From NCBI GenBank assembly GCA_963573385.1, contig CAUYLG010052019.1, forward strand, positions 93,653 to 157,652: a stretch of DNA of 64,000 nt. The letters run 5' to 3'. Source of the stretch: Cacajao melanocephalus. Lineage: Eukaryota; Chordata; Mammalia; Primates; Pitheciidae. The translations under genes and the position numbers were made by a program. The notes under the pieces are model-generated. The model worked only from the letters and a program-made list of their open reading frames with translations, was not told the DNA's origin and did no database searches. Below, piece by piece: positions 44,390 to 58,770 of the stretch. The stretch's first letter is position 1; each line of letters begins with the position of its first letter.

Positions 44390-45430
44390 ACAAACGATAT
44401 ATCTGATAAGTGGTTAATATCCAAAATATATAAGGAATGCATACAACACAATAGCAAACTAACTAACCTGACTTAAAAAATGGGATAGAGGACCTGAACA
44501 GACAGTGTTCCAAATAAGACCTACAAATGACCAACAGGTGTATGAAAAGATGCTTAATATCACTAATCATCAGGAAAATACAACAAATCCACAATGAGAT
44601 ATCACCTCATACCTGTGGGGATGGCTATTACTAAAAAACAAACAATAAGTGTTGGTGAGGATGCAGACAAAAGGGAATGCTGGTACGCTGTTGTTGGGGA
44701 AGTAAGTTGGTACAGCCACTATGGAAAACAGTGTGCTGATTCCTAAAAAATTAAAACTAGAACTACCATATGATCCAGCAATCCTAGTTCTGGGGATGTA
44801 TCCAAAAGAATTTAAATCAGTATCTCAAAGAGATAGCTGCACTCCCATATTGATTGCAGCATTATTCACAATAGTCAAAATATTATGGATACAATGGAGT
44901 ATTATTCAACCTTAAAAAAAGGAGGGAATCCTGTCATCTGTGGCTACATAAATGGACCCAAAATAAACCAAACACAGAAAGACAAATACTGTATGGTTTC
45001 ACAGGTGGAATCTAAAATAGTCGAACTCATAGAAGCAGAGTAGAATGGTGACTGGCAGGGTGAGGGGTTCAGAGAAATGTGGTGGTTATAGTCAAAGGGT
45101 ACAAAGTTTCAATTATACAAGATGAATACCTTCTAGAGATCTACCACAGGTCTATAACACAGTGCCTAATAGCTACCAGTATTGTATTATATACTCAAAA
45201 TTTTCTGAGAGGATATTGTGTTAAATGTTCTTCACACACACACAAATAAGAATATGATAATAATAATCATAAAGGAGGAAGCTTTGGGAAGTGATGAATA
45301 TGTCTGTGGCTTGGATGGTGATGAAGGTTTCATGGGAGTATACTTATCCGCAAACTCATCAAGTTGTATACATTAAATATGTACAGCATTTTACATCTCA
45401 GTCATACTTCAATAAAGTTGTTAAAAAAAA
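44390..45430 (+). mobile_element. L1 (L1M type) 3' end with target duplication
   Basis: The ORF2 end and 3' UTR are similar in layout to the copy at 42.5 kb (tgatccagcaatcctagttc, ctcccatattgattgcagca), ending in an A tail. Flanked by aaaaacttgtctt (44377-44389) and aaaacttgcctt (45431-45442), so this is a separate 5'-truncated insertion. Confidence 0.94.
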
Positions 45431-45442
45431 AAAACTTGCCTT

Positions 45443-46870
45443 GAAGATGTCAATATCAACATAAAATGGTAAGAAATGAGAAGGCCTTGATTTTGTCATC
45501 CTCAGTCTCAACGCTGCACGATAATGTCCTATTCTCAGCTTGTCCTACTGTCCTATGCCCAGTCCTACACTCAGGAAAGCAGTCCTGAGAGGGCAGTAAT
45601 AATAATAATAATAACCATGCAAAGAAAAATAAATAAGTGAGAGGGCAGGATTTCCATTCCACACCTTAGTACTACTGAATACCAATTGCCTCCACTTACC
45701 TATAACCACTACCTAAGCAGACTAATGTGAATCTTCTCCCACTCACTAGTAGTGGACTTTTGAGTAAAACTGATAATCACCCTTTTGCAATATTTTACTC
45801 ATAAACTATAATAAACATTATAGATCCATAACAATTTTGGAGGAGGACCTAAGCAAATAAATCTGGTCCTTCTTGATTCCTTCCTCCAACAATACGAAAG
45901 TATTGTCAAAACACAAGCTATTTAATTCTTCCAATATCCCTATGAAATGCTTCTCCCTGTTCTTCAGGTTTGCAGGCTGTGTTGCTTACCAATCAACTTT
46001 CTATGTTCAGTTTTCCACTATAAGCTGGGCATCCTGCTATGGTTGTTTCTAGCTATGATAACTGGGATTTCACCTGCTTTTTGCTTGAACTTCCAACCTC
46101 GCTTTGCTAAGGGTAAAGAGCCAGGCATGATTGGTTAAAGATGACTAGTCCTCTGAATACTCCTTAAGCAGTAGGCAATTGCTTCTATTTTCTGAGGGAC
46201 CAAGCTGATTTTATTAGTTATCACAGATATACTATAAGGTATGAGTTAAAAATCCTCAATGCTCTGTTATTAGATTTTTATATTTAGTCAAGCAAATTAC
46301 AAACCCACTTTAGGCAGATGTATTACAATTAAAGAAGAGGCTGCCCTAGGGTATAGAAAATGAAGACAGAAGAATCATAAGCAAATAGCACTCAACAGAT
46401 GGCAGGCCAAAGGCAGAGAGCTCCATGATGGCAAACATTTTTCAACCAATACTTCACCAATTGTTGCCAATTATTCTTAATTATTCATGATGCTCTCCTG
46501 AGGAGGAAGCTGGATACTGAAATATTATTTGTAACTTGGGCTAATGAGCATTATTACCTCATCTAATTATAGATTTCTGTAAAAGAAAAAAGAACAGCCA
46601 GCCAGAATTTTGTTCACATGGTTGCAAAGATCAAAACATATAACCACCAGCTCCGAAATAATGCCAGGTTGTGTGATATATAATAAAACATCTGCAGAAT
46701 GTGAGATGGGTGACCTGATGCCATGGAGGTTTTGACCAAGACTGAGGAAGGAGTTACTGGGCAATTAGCCAAATCGTATCTTTTTGTGGGACTGAAGGAA
46801 TCTCCTTTTTCATAATAATGGTATTGAAATGGTACTGAAAACCAAGATAAACCAGAACTTCTACAACAAA
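45443..46870. other. Unique sequence with a short TAA repeat
   Basis: Contains a TAA trinucleotide run at 45596-45614. Otherwise nothing was recognised. Confidence 0.4.
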
Positions 46871-46872
46871 GT

Positions 46873-47396
<524 letters not shown>

Positions 47397-47664
47397 CTAG
47401 GCACTAGATACTCAAGTCTAGATACTAGATAATGTTGTCTATTATCATCATTATCATTATCTATTACAACTACATGTTAGGTCAATGAATTGCAAAAGCT
47501 TAGGAGGCTATGTTAATAATTAGGTCCATATTTTGAGTAGCTCAAGACTTTTTAGCTTGAAGCCAAACATCATGATACAGAGATCACAGCAAGAGCTACA
47601 AGCCCCACAAACGGTCCAGTCAATGAGCAACACTGAGTGGCTGCACAACATAGAAAAACACCAT

Positions 47665-48235
47665 GCTTGATTTTCTTGCCCACTTCAATTTATCCTCCAC
47701 ACAGCGATCACAGCGATCTCTTCAAAACCCTGTAGTCCTTTCCTTTTCTTAAATCCCTCCAGGAGCTCCTCATTGCTGAGAATAAAAGCCTAAAGCCTTT
47801 TCATATGCCACAGAGCCTTGCCCAGGTTGACCCCTACCTACTTCTCCAGCTTCCTTCCACTCCTCTACCTATGATCTCTGGGCTCCAGCCACCCAAGTTT
47901 TCTTTCAATGTCTTGAACATACCTGGCTCCCTCACTTCACAGAGCCTTTGCTCGTGTGGTTCTCCATCTTTGGGACATCCTTCTCAGTTCTTCTCTCCCA
48001 CCTCAGATAAATACCCATATTATGTGCTCTCTCATGGTACCATATTCCTCTCTTTGTAGCTCTATCACAGTTGTAATGTTACACTTAATTGTTTGATTAG
48101 TTTATAAATGTCTGTTTCTTCCGTTTCTCCCGTTAGACTGTAAACTCTTTCAAGGCACAGGTAATGTCAGTTTTTTCTCGTCACTGTGCCTAGCACATAG
48201 CAGATGCTCAATAAATAATTTGATATAGATAGATA
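47665..48235 (+). mobile_element. L2 LINE 3' end
   Basis: Motifs in order: ctcattgctgagaataaaag, cagagcctttgctcgtgtgg, gactgtaaactctttcaagg, and cacatagcagatgctcaata. Confidence 0.92.
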
Positions 48236-48257
48236 CCATGCTATAAATCAGTAAATG

Positions 48258-48388
48258 TGGCTGAGTATGGTGGCTCGCATCTGTAATCCCAGCAATTTGG
48301 GAGGCTGAAGCAGGAGGATCACTTGAGCCCAGAAGTTCAATACCAGCCTGGACAACACAGCAAGACTCTGTCTCAAAAAAAAAAAAAA
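48258..48388 (+). mobile_element. Free left Alu monomer (FLAM) with target duplication
   Basis: One monomer only (tggctgagtatggtggctcg to an A tail). The repeats aaatcagtaaatg (48245-48257) and aaatcagcaagtg (48389-48401) show it inserted as a monomer. Confidence 0.9.
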
Positions 48389-48401
48389 AAATCAGCAAGT
48401 G

Positions 48402-48844
48402 CTTAGTAATTATAATTGAATGAAATAAATAAATCTTAGATATTGGCTCTACTTGAAAGTGACTTGTACTCTAAAAGGAGATAAAAAGCATAAAAAAGAT
48501 GACTACATGATGTCACAAAGCCACACATCAGCAAGTACAGATTAAGGACACAGGGCAGAATAACAATGTGGCCCTGAGACACTGAGAAAACAAGTCCGGT
48601 GGTTCTGACTCTTAAAGGGCCAGGTAATTTCAGCTTTTATTAAGGCTGTGTTAATCATTACCTTTGAAGAAATAGAGAAATATATGTTGGGAGGAAGAAA
48701 GAGGAGTCTTCCAAATGGCAGGTTCAAAGGAGGTGGAAAGAGATTATATGTGTTTGGAGAAGTGGACCAGAGTTCAGGTAAATGAGGTGTCAATAAAGTT
48801 GGTAGATTTTTTAAAAAAATTTTCTTAAAAGATAAATGAACAGT
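48402..48844. other. Unique sequence, nothing recognised
   Basis: No supported feature. Confidence 0.4.
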
Positions 48845-48860
48845 GTAAACAAGAGGACTC

Positions 48861-51030
48861 TTTTTTACTGATACATATTTATGAGGTACATGTGATGGTT
48901 TGATACAATGTGCATACAATGCGCAGTGAGCAAATCAGGGTAATTAGGGTATCCATCATTTCAACCATTTAACATTTATTTGTGTTGGGAACATTTCAAA
49001 TAATCTTTTAGTCATTTTGAAATATACAATAAATTACTGTTAACTATAATTACCCTACTGTGTTATCAAACACTAGAACTTATTCCTTCCAACTGTACAT
49101 TTGCACCCATTAACCAACCTCTTTTTCATCCCCCTCCACTTTTCCCAGCCTCTCTGGTAATCATCATTTTACTCTCTTTCATGACATTAATATTTTTTTT
49201 TTTAGCTCCCACATGAGTGAGAACATGCAATATTTGGCTTTCTGTGCCTGGCTCATTTCCTTCAACATACTGACCTCTAGTTCCATCAACATTGCTAAAA
49301 ATAACAGAATTTCATTTTTTATGTCTGAATATTTGTGTGTGTGTGTGTGTGTGATATCACATTTTCTTTACCCATTCACCCACTGATGTACACTTAGGTT
49401 GATTCTATATCATGGCTATTATGAATTGTGCTGAAATATACATGGAGGTACAGGAAGCCCTTTGATATACCAATTTCGTTTGATATCCTGATTTCCTTTC
49501 CTTTGAATGGATAAATACCCAGTAGTGACATTACTGGATCAGATGGTAGTTCTTTTTTTTCAGTTTTTTTTTTTTTTTTACAAAATCCATATTGTTTTCC
49601 ATAATGGCTATATTAATTTACACTTCCATTTCAGTGTATTAGAGTTTCTTTTCCTCTGCATCCTCACCAGCATTTGTTATTTTTTGGCTTTTTGACAATA
49701 GCCATTCTTTTTTGTCTTTCCCTGATGATTAATGATGTTGAGCATTTTTTTTCATATACCTGTTGGTGATTTGTATGTCTCCTTTTGAGAAATGTCTATT
49801 CAGATCCTTTGCCCACTTTTCAATGGATTGTTTTTCGTTTTTTTTGTTGTTGTTGTTGTTTTCCCGTTAAGTTGTTTTAAGTTCCTTATATATTCTGGAT
49901 ATTAATGCCTTTTTGGATGAATAGTTTGCAAATACTTTCTCACATTCTACAGATTGTCTCTTCACTTTGTGGATTGTTTTCTTTGCTGTACAGAAGGTTT
50001 TTAGTTTAATATAGTCCCACTTACCTATTTGTGTTTCTGTTGCCTGTGCTTTTGAAGTCTTAGCCATAAAATCTTTGCACAGACTAAGGTCTTAAAGCAT
50101 TTCTAGTAGTTTTATTTACAGTTAAGTCTTTAATCCATTTGAAATTGGTTTTTATACATGGTGAGAGATGGGGTCTAGGTTTATTCTTCTGCATATGAAC
50201 AACCAGTTTTCATGGCACCATTATTGAAGAGAATGTCCTTTTCCCAATGTATGTTCTTGGTGCTTTTGTCAAAAGCCAGTTGGCTGTAGATACATGGATT
50301 TATTTCTGGTTTCTCTATTCTGTTCCATTGGTGTATATGTCTGTTTTTAAACCAATACCATGCTGCTTTGGTTACTATAGCTTTGTAATATAATTCAACA
50401 TCAGGCACTGTAAGGCCTCCAGCTTTGTTCTTTTTGCTGTGGCTACTCTGGCTCTTTTGTTGTTACATGCAAATTTTAGGATTGTTTATTCTATTTCTGT
50501 GAAGAATGTCACTGGTTTTTTGGTAGGGATTACATTGAATCTGCAGATTGCTTTGGCTAGTATGATTATTTTAACAATATTAATTCTTCCAATACATGAG
50601 TATGAAATGTCTTTCTTTTGTTTGTGTTCTATTCAATTTATGTATCAGTGTTTTGTAATTTTTATTGTAGAGATCTTTCACCGCCTTCAATAAGTTTATT
50701 CCTAGACATTTTTTGTAGTTATCATAAATGGGATTGCTTTATTTCTTTTTCATCTGGTTCATTATTGGCATATAGAGACATTACTGATTTTTGCATGTTG
50801 ATTTTGTATCCTGAAACTTTACTGAATTCCCTTATCAGGTCTAAGAATTCTTTTTTGGGGGGAGCCCTTAGGTTTATGTACATATAAGATCATATTGTAT
50901 GCAAAGAGGCAGAATAGGACTTCCTCTTTTCCAGTTTGGTTCTTTTTATTTCTTTCTCTTGCCTGATTGTTCTGGCTAGGACTTTCACTGCTATGTTGAA
51001 TAAAAGTGGTGAAAATGAGTATCCTCATCT
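48861..51030 (-). mobile_element. L1 3' half, antisense, 2.2 kb, 5' truncated
   Basis: Antisense 3' UTR followed by the decayed C-terminal half of ORF2. Translated pieces such as [16 protein letters not shown] and [17 protein letters not shown] are recognisable L1 ORF2. The frame is broken by stops and shifts, so no active enzyme is encoded. Candidate 16-base duplication, 13 matching, at 48845-48860 and 51031-51046. A TG run sits at about 49334-49353. Confidence 0.95.
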
Positions 51031-51046
51031 GTGAACAAGATGATTC

Positions 51047-52498
51047 TGATACTTATCCACAAGTTAGCTTGGAATGGAGAAAGGACGTGGGGAGGATATC
51101 ACAGTAATGTACACACCAAGTAATTAACAGCTAGGCTAAGAGAGGCAATATAAGCGTTTTGAAATAAAGAAATGAATCTGAGTGATATTTAGGAAATATA
51201 AATGTTGCAACTTGATAGTAGGCAGCATGTTGCAAGTAAATGATAAAGTAAAGCAGAACAAACAAAAACAACCCCACAAAACTACAAAGTTTTAAGACTA
51301 GGACACTAGGATTGTGGTGGGGACATGAAAATAAAGAGAAAATGAGAAGGTATAAGGCTTTGAGAAAAAATATCAGCTCAGTTCTGGGGATAAAGAAATT
51401 GGATATAGTGAAGAGTGATAGAAAGGAGAGATATGACTAAAAATGAAGAAAGTGACTTGTAAGATAGTACATACATGGGAAATTATTTGAAACCACGAAT
51501 TCACATGATTCTTCCTTTAGTGGAAGAGAAGCAGTCTAAAAAGAGTCTCAAGTGCACCCACCATTGAAGAAGGAAAAACAAAAATAATCAGAGAAACAAG
51601 CAAAAGGGAAAGAGGAGAAAGAAGAATTTGAGCTATGAAAATTAATGCCTCGATGTCAGACACATTAGCATCAGTCTTGGAATATACTCAATGGACTTTA
51701 GAATACTTCAGACAGAAGATCTGCTTTCTACCCTTATCAAAAGATGCTGTATATATTTTAAGAGCACTTACCCTGTTTAAAAACATACAAAAGTTTAAAA
51801 AAATTATCACTAGTTATTTTGTTCTATGACACTCTTCAATAAAACATAACCAAAGTTAATTGAAAGTCTTAGTGTGGTCAGTTACATAACATTAGAATTG
51901 CTGAATAGCTTAAACACAGTGTTTTCCCAGAAATATTTGTCTTTTGGATGAAACCAAGAATGGAAAGTTTCTTCTTTAAAGGAAAACTTTTGAGAAGGTG
52001 GAAAGAAAAGAAAAAACATATACAATGGAAATATAATTGTAACAAAAATTAACCAAAATTCTACAAATATAACTACTTACACAGCGACATATCAAAACAC
52101 AAAGAAAAGTGAATTTTACCACTTTAGAAAGACCATTGTGGATTGCATATCATGATTTTTAATTAGATAATGTCTTTTTAAAAATCAGAAAATATCTCAT
52201 ATACTGCCTTTGCCAAGAACAAATTTAGACAGATCTTTGGTTTTTGTTATTTTCCTATTAAACTGGCAGAATCAACTCATAATGACCCACACTGATCCTG
52301 TTTTGTCTAAGACATGAAGTGAGGTCTACAGAATGAAAATGTTTAGTTTGGGAAGGGGGAAGGGAAAGAGTAGTTACTTTGGTTTATTCAGCTTCGTCTA
52401 GATGAGTGAACAGCTAATGCTCTAGAAAGCTGCACCCAGCTCTCACCCCTACCCTGATTCTTCTCCCGTTTTCCTCTCTCTTCATCCTTCCCTCCAGA

Positions 52499-52500
<2 letters not shown>
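51047..52500. other. Unique sequence, nothing recognised
   Basis: A 1.45-kb AT-rich stretch with no recognised element. Confidence 0.4.
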
Positions 52501-52501
<1 letters not shown>

Positions 52502-52532
<31 letters not shown>

Positions 52533-52585
52533 ACACATGTATGTGTTTTCTGTGCTCTGTGTGTGTGTGTGTGTGTGTGTGTGTA
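52502..52585 (+). repeat. Twin TG microsatellites
   Basis: TG runs at 52502-52530 and 52557-52585, separated by a short acacacatgtatgtg spacer. Probably polymorphic. Alternating purine-pyrimidine DNA of this kind can take the Z form. Confidence 0.95.
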
Positions 52586-53233
52586 TCGTGGGAGGGGAGA
52601 ACTGATAGAGTGGGCTGGCCTTCATTTCAAACTTTTGTACTAAGAATTAATTACTTATTTCCAGAACAACATAAACCCAACAGAAAGGCACTGTAAATAA
52701 AAAAATGGTGCAATGGTATTTTGTGGCAACCTGACAGCCAAGTAAGTAATATACTTTTCCTTGTAGCTAAGTAGGTAATATAGTTAATATTGTTCAAAGC
52801 AATTTCTCTTTTATAACTTGCTAGAATGCCCTTCTGTAAACTTAGTGTATCCTGTGCCTCAGGAAACCATACCACCCTGGTTGAAGGCTGCTTGACTTGG
52901 CATAAGAACCAACTGGCATTCTTACCATACATGCTTAACTAAGGCTAAGTTACAAGTCTTTCTCACTTGAGAAGGCTTGAGGGTAAGGTGAGGATTAGAC
53001 AAGCAGTGAGACATTGTTCAATTTGATTAATTCTGTAAATCCATACCAGACTCAAGCTGCCTTACAGGGTCCAGAAGGTCCTCAAATCAGTTCAAGTACC
53101 CAAAAGAAATTAAATTGGCTTTGGGTGTAGGTTCCAAGGATTCTGGGACAAAAGTGGTCCTCCTGGGATTGTGTCATGGCTTTGAACCATGGGAATGAGG
53201 GCATCACCATAGGATGTTGGAGTGTCAAGATAG
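52586..53233. other. Unique sequence, nothing recognised
   Basis: No supported feature. Confidence 0.4.
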
Positions 53234-53243
53234 AAAAAGCCTG

Positions 53244-53642
<399 letters not shown>

Positions 53643-53904
53643 TATCCCATTGAACAAAGCTGCCGTATCAGTCCATGACTGCCTATCTCTGGACTGGTTT
53701 GTGACAAAGAAAATTCCTTCTCGTTTAAACTGGCATAAATCTGACAAGCAGCCAAACCTATATTCCAATTAATATGCCTGGTTAAATAGAACAGAAATCA
53801 GTAGAGGTAAAAGAGGCACTTAACCAAAGCCTGATTATAATAATATCCCAAGACTTACTCTGATGTACTCTGATTCCAAATTGCTCTGGCCTTTACCTAC
53901 TTAT

Positions 53905-54265
53905 TATGTAATGAATATTTATTTTGTGACCACTATATACCAGACACTGTGCTACACATCATAGAACTAACTTTCAACATGACAGACAAGGTACCTACCT
54001 CATGGTGCTAATAGATTAGAGCCAGAAACAGACAAAGCACTTCCATTACCATATGATAAATGTTGAAAGAAAGCTGCTATTAGAGTATACAGGCTAAGCC
54101 CATAGAATTCAAGAAAGACTTCCCAAAGAAAATAATCTCTAAGATGAGATCCAAAAGATGAAGTAGAATTAATCTGAAGCAGTAGAGGAAGGGGGTGGTA
54201 GGGGAAGACAGCAATCTAGACAGAGAAGACAGAATGGGAGAATTAGAGGGATCACAGATTCAAAA
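53905..54265 (-). mobile_element. L2 3' portion, antisense
   Basis: Reads atataccagacactgtgcta, then aaggtacctacctcatggtg, and further on agacttcccaaagaaaataa, reversed L2 text in order. Confidence 0.75.
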
Positions 54266-54570
54266 GAATCCTAGACATGGCTCCCTAGTTTATACACATG
54301 CCAAATAGGCTAATACTGCACATTTTTCCTAAATAAGAATAGCACTACATCTCCTCTTCTTGAGCACTAATTTGTCTTAATAGTATAATATACTGTGTGT
54401 ATGTCCCTTGGAAACATGAGATATGTTTTTATTTTATGTAATCCCCTAATCCCTCAAATAATCCTCTGTCAAGGGCCAGATAAATAAATAACTATTTTAG
54501 TGACCTCAACAGAAAGTGTACTGCGTGTAAAGTACTGAATTGTACATACTGGTCCTGGATCTAAAGTAAG
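54266..54570. other. Unique sequence, nothing recognised
   Basis: No supported feature. Confidence 0.4.
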
Positions 54571-54575
54571 GGAGG

Positions 54576-55019
54576 TGTGATGGTTAATTTTATGTGTCAA
54601 CTTGACTGAGCCAACGAGTGTCCAGATTAAGCATTGTTTCTAGGTGTGTCTCTGGATTTAGACCAGCATTTGCATCAGTAAACTCAGTAAAATAGATTGC
54701 CCTCTCTAATAGGAGTGGATATCATCTAATCCATTGAGAGACTGAATAGAACAGAAGGAGAGGAGGGAGGAATTTGCCCCTTTTTTTTCCTGCTTCACTG
54801 CTTGAGCTGGGACATCTCATCTCATCTTTTCATGTGCTTGGACTGGGATTTACATCATTGGCTCTTCTGATTCATAGGCCTTCTGGACTCAGAATGAATT
54901 TCACTGCTGGCTGCAGATAGCAGATCATGTGACTTCTCAGTCTCCGCGATTGCGTAAGCCAATTCCTGATTAAATATTTCCTATTATTTCTGTATCTGTA
55001 GTGAACCCTGACTAGTACA
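54576..55019 (+). mobile_element. MLT2-type (ERVL) solo LTR
   Basis: Starts tgtgatggttaattttatgt and ends gaaccctgactagtaca, the MLT2 LTR termini (TG...CA). 5-bp target duplication ggagg at 54571-54575 and ggaga at 55020-55024. No internal retroviral sequence. Confidence 0.9.
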
Positions 55020-55086
55020 GGAGAGGGACAAACAAGGGACTGAACAAGGTAAGCGAGTAAAAGGGAAGCAGGTGAATGTGGGCTTC

Positions 55087-55497
55087 TTAGTCCATTTTGT
55101 GTTGTTAGAAAGGAATACCTGAGACTGGGTAATTTATGAAGAAAGGCATATTTGGTTCATGGTTCTGCAGATACACCACCAGCATCTACATCTGGTGAGG
55201 GCTTCAGGCTGCTTCCACTCATGGTGGAAGGTGAAGAGGATCTGTAAGGGATCACACGGTGAAAGAGGAAGCAAGAGAGACAGTGGGGAGGTGCCAGGCT
55301 CTTTTTTTTTTTTAAACAATCAGCTCTTGTGGGAACTAATAGAGCAAGAATTTACTTACTACAGTGAGGACCACACTAAGCCATTCACAAGAGATCTGCC
55401 CTCATGACCCAAACACCCCCTGTTAAGCCTCACTTCCAACACTGGGGATCAAATTTCAACATGAAGTTTGGAGGGGACAAACATCCAAACTATAGCA
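55087..55497 (-). mobile_element. MST-type (MaLR) solo LTR, antisense
   Basis: Reversed LTR from ttagtccattttgtgttgtt through ctgagactgggtaatttatg to ggggacaaacatccaaacta. Bounded by gcttc at 55082-55086 and 55498-55502. Confidence 0.93.
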
Positions 55498-55794
55498 GCT
55501 TCTATGGAACCATCCTGACCCTAAATTCCAAATTCAAATGCTAATGTTACAGTTAGTTCCATTTAATGCAGCCATCCAAGCACAGGTCTGGCACGTGTCT
55601 GGGGACAGGAATACAGGCTGGATGGAAGGGCCTCTTTCAATTCTCACTTTGGAAATACTTAGGTGTTAGTGCTATCCTTGACCAGGAAATGGAAGAGAAG
55701 ACTAGATATTGGGATCTCTCTTGAGAGAGGAAAAAAGACAAGTTTACGAGTACTGAATGCTGTGAGCCTTCAAAGAATTCATACCCCATTAAGG

Positions 55795-55960
55795 CATCCT
55801 GAAGGAGACTTGAAGTGTGAGTAGAGTTTTAAGGTGGTAGGGTTGGGAGTTTAGTGAAGCAATGCAGGAGTGAAGAAGAGAGCAATCCAAGCAGAGAGAA
55901 TAGTGTGAGCCACAGTTAGAGGTCAAATGTGAGGCCATCGCAGACCAGGCACTGGGAAGG
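55795..55960 (-). mobile_element. L2 fragment, antisense, weak
   Basis: Contains agagcaatccaagcagagag and gagacttgaagtgtgagtag, resembling reversed L2 internal text. Diverged. Confidence 0.45.
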
Positions 55961-56184
55961 AGGCTGCCCAATCAAGCCACCTCTTCCTCGCTATCTGATT
56001 AGTTCATTCCATGAGTTGTACTGATGGAATATGTCACATCACCAAGTGTAAACTGTCCACATTCTTCTGTACTAGGATAGTTTGAGATTTACATTATGTG
56101 GGCAGGTCAGCATTATGTATAATTTAATCACTACAGCATGTTTATCACCTACTTGCAGGTATAAATATTTTTGTATTGGCAATA

Positions 56185-56390
56185 ACTAGTGTTTTCTGTC
56201 ACTTTTCAATTTGCAAGGTGCTTCTATATATATTCCCATAATACTTACAATGAGCCCCAAATGTGGAAGTATTACTATGTCCATTTTATGACATAAAAAA
56301 CTGAAATGTCAAGACTACAGACAATGTAAATGCTGGACCAAAGTCTCAAACCCAAGTCTTCTGACTCCAAGTATCACAATACTTTAAAAA
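56185..56390 (-). mobile_element. MIR, antisense, diverged
   Basis: Reads aatttgcaaggtgcttctat and atgtccattttatgacataa, then ctcaaacccaagtcttctga, at MIR spacing. Confidence 0.65.
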
Positions 56391-56703
56391 GAATGTCTTT
56401 TTTTTCCTTAGAATATTTGTTCGTATCATTGCTACTTATAATATTATTTAGGACTTGGGCATTTAATGAAGTGCATTAGTTCTTCATACTCATTAGTATA
56501 GACTGAGCATCCCTATTCTGACATCCAAATTGCTACAAAATCTGAAACTTTTTGAGTGCCAACATGACACTCAAAGGGAATGCTCATTGGAACATTTTAG
56601 ATTTCAGATTTTAGGATTAGGGATGTTCAACTGGTATGATGCAAATATTCCAAAATCTTTTAAAATCTGAAATCTGAAACACTCCTGGTCCCAAGCAGTT
56701 TGT

Positions 56704-57357
<654 letters not shown>

Positions 57358-57369
57358 AAAAGCATTTTG

Positions 57370-57670
57370 CATATTTTATTTTCTTGACTGACTGATTGAA
57401 AGGGTCTGGCTCTGTTGCCCAAGCTGGAGTACAGTAATGGAATCACAGCTCACTGCAGCCTCGAACTCCTGGGCTCAAGTGATCCTCCTGCCTTAACCTC
57501 CCAAGTAGCTATGTCTACAGATACACACCACCATGCCCAGCTAAGTTTTCTGTAGAGATGGGGTCACACTATGTTGCCCAATCTGCTTTCAAACTCCTGG
57601 CCTTAAGACATCCTCTCGCCTTGTCCTCCCAAAGTGTTGGGATTACAGGCATAAGCCACTGTACCTGGCC
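57370..57670 (-). mobile_element. AluJ, antisense, third member of the nest
   Basis: A reversed dimeric Alu. The perfect 12-base duplication aaaagcattttg is at 57358-57369 and 57671-57682. Confidence 0.93.
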
Positions 57671-57814
57671 AAAAGCATTTTGAATAAAGGATACTTAACC
57701 AGTAATTACAAGTAAATTTACATAGTTGCCAGTACTCACAAATTATGTTCTTGATGAGTGTCTTATCGTTTTCATCCCCAGTGCCTCTATGCTGGTTCAG
57801 GTTCATTTCACCTG

Positions 57815-58402
57815 GGACATCTGCCCCATTGATTCATTCATACAATCATGCAGGCAGCTATTGTGCCCCAACTACTGTGCTGGGTGCTGGGCATGCCATA
57901 AGGATCAATACAGAGTCCCTGCTTTCAATACAGTCTAGTTAGAGGAAAGAGATAACAGGACCTCACAAATAGTGCAGGAAATGCTATAATAAAGCAGGCA
58001 CAGGATGTGGCCCCCAGCATCAAGGAGAGGCCCCTAACCCACAGTCAAGAAGTCAGGTATGCCTACAGCTGAGAACTTAATAGGAGGCAAAAGTTAACAC
58101 ATGAAAAAGGGGAGAAATGTTCAGTTCAAGCAAAGGAATGGCATGAGCAAAGGCATGGATGCCAAAGAATACAAAGTAACTTCATGGCTAGACCAAAAAT
58201 AGTTTGATACACCTGAAGGATGAGTGCAATGGAACTGTTGAGAGATGAGCTAAGGCCAGATGACAAAGAGGGTGGGGGCCATGCTAAGGAATTTGGACTT
58301 TATCCTGGGGCAATAGAGATTACAGGGAAATTTCTTGCAGTACAGCTACAAGAGAAGACTTGCATTTGAAAAAGATCTAACTGCAATATGCGAAAGGGTT
58401 AG
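57815..58402 (-). mobile_element. L2 3' portion, antisense
   Basis: Reads ccattgattcattcatacaa, ctactgtgctgggtgctggg, and later atgctaaggaatttggactt with ttatcctggggcaatagaga, reversed L2 in order. Confidence 0.88.
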
Positions 58403-58540
58403 AGCAGCACTGCCCCATCGAAAAATAATAAGAGCTGCTTATAAATTTTAACTTTTTCCAGAAGCCACATGGAAAGAAAATTAATATTTTATTAGTTTAT
58501 TAATTGTATTAATTTGACTCACATAGTTTATGCCACAGTA
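58403..58540 (+). mobile_element. MER33-like hAT element, 5' part
   Basis: Reads agcagcactgccccatcgaa, then ccagaagccacatggaaaga and ttaatattttattagtttat, matching the first third of the element at 24.15 kb. It sits inside L2. Confidence 0.6.
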
Positions 58541-58770
58541 ATAGAAGGAGGCAGGGAGAGAAGTGAACACACTGGAGCAGTATTTAGGAAGGGGAATGGC
58601 CAAAATTCGTTACAGGTAAGGACACGTTTAACTCTTTTACACACTAGGATCAAAGTGATCTTTCTGAAATACACCTCCAATTAAGATATTCCTCTGCTTT
58701 AATTTTTCCATTGTTCTCCTTTTGCCTGCTAAATAAGGTTCAGACTCTTTAGCCAGCAGTAGATCCCGAC

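Noticed and set aside
49867..50408. L1 ORF2 pieces as coding sequence
   Set aside because: Clearly reverse transcriptase-region L1 remnants, but separated by stops and frameshifts; annotated as a mobile element only.
52502..52585. Regularly spaced repeats as a CRISPR-like array
   Set aside because: They are simple TG microsatellites in a primate genome, with no spacers of unique sequence.
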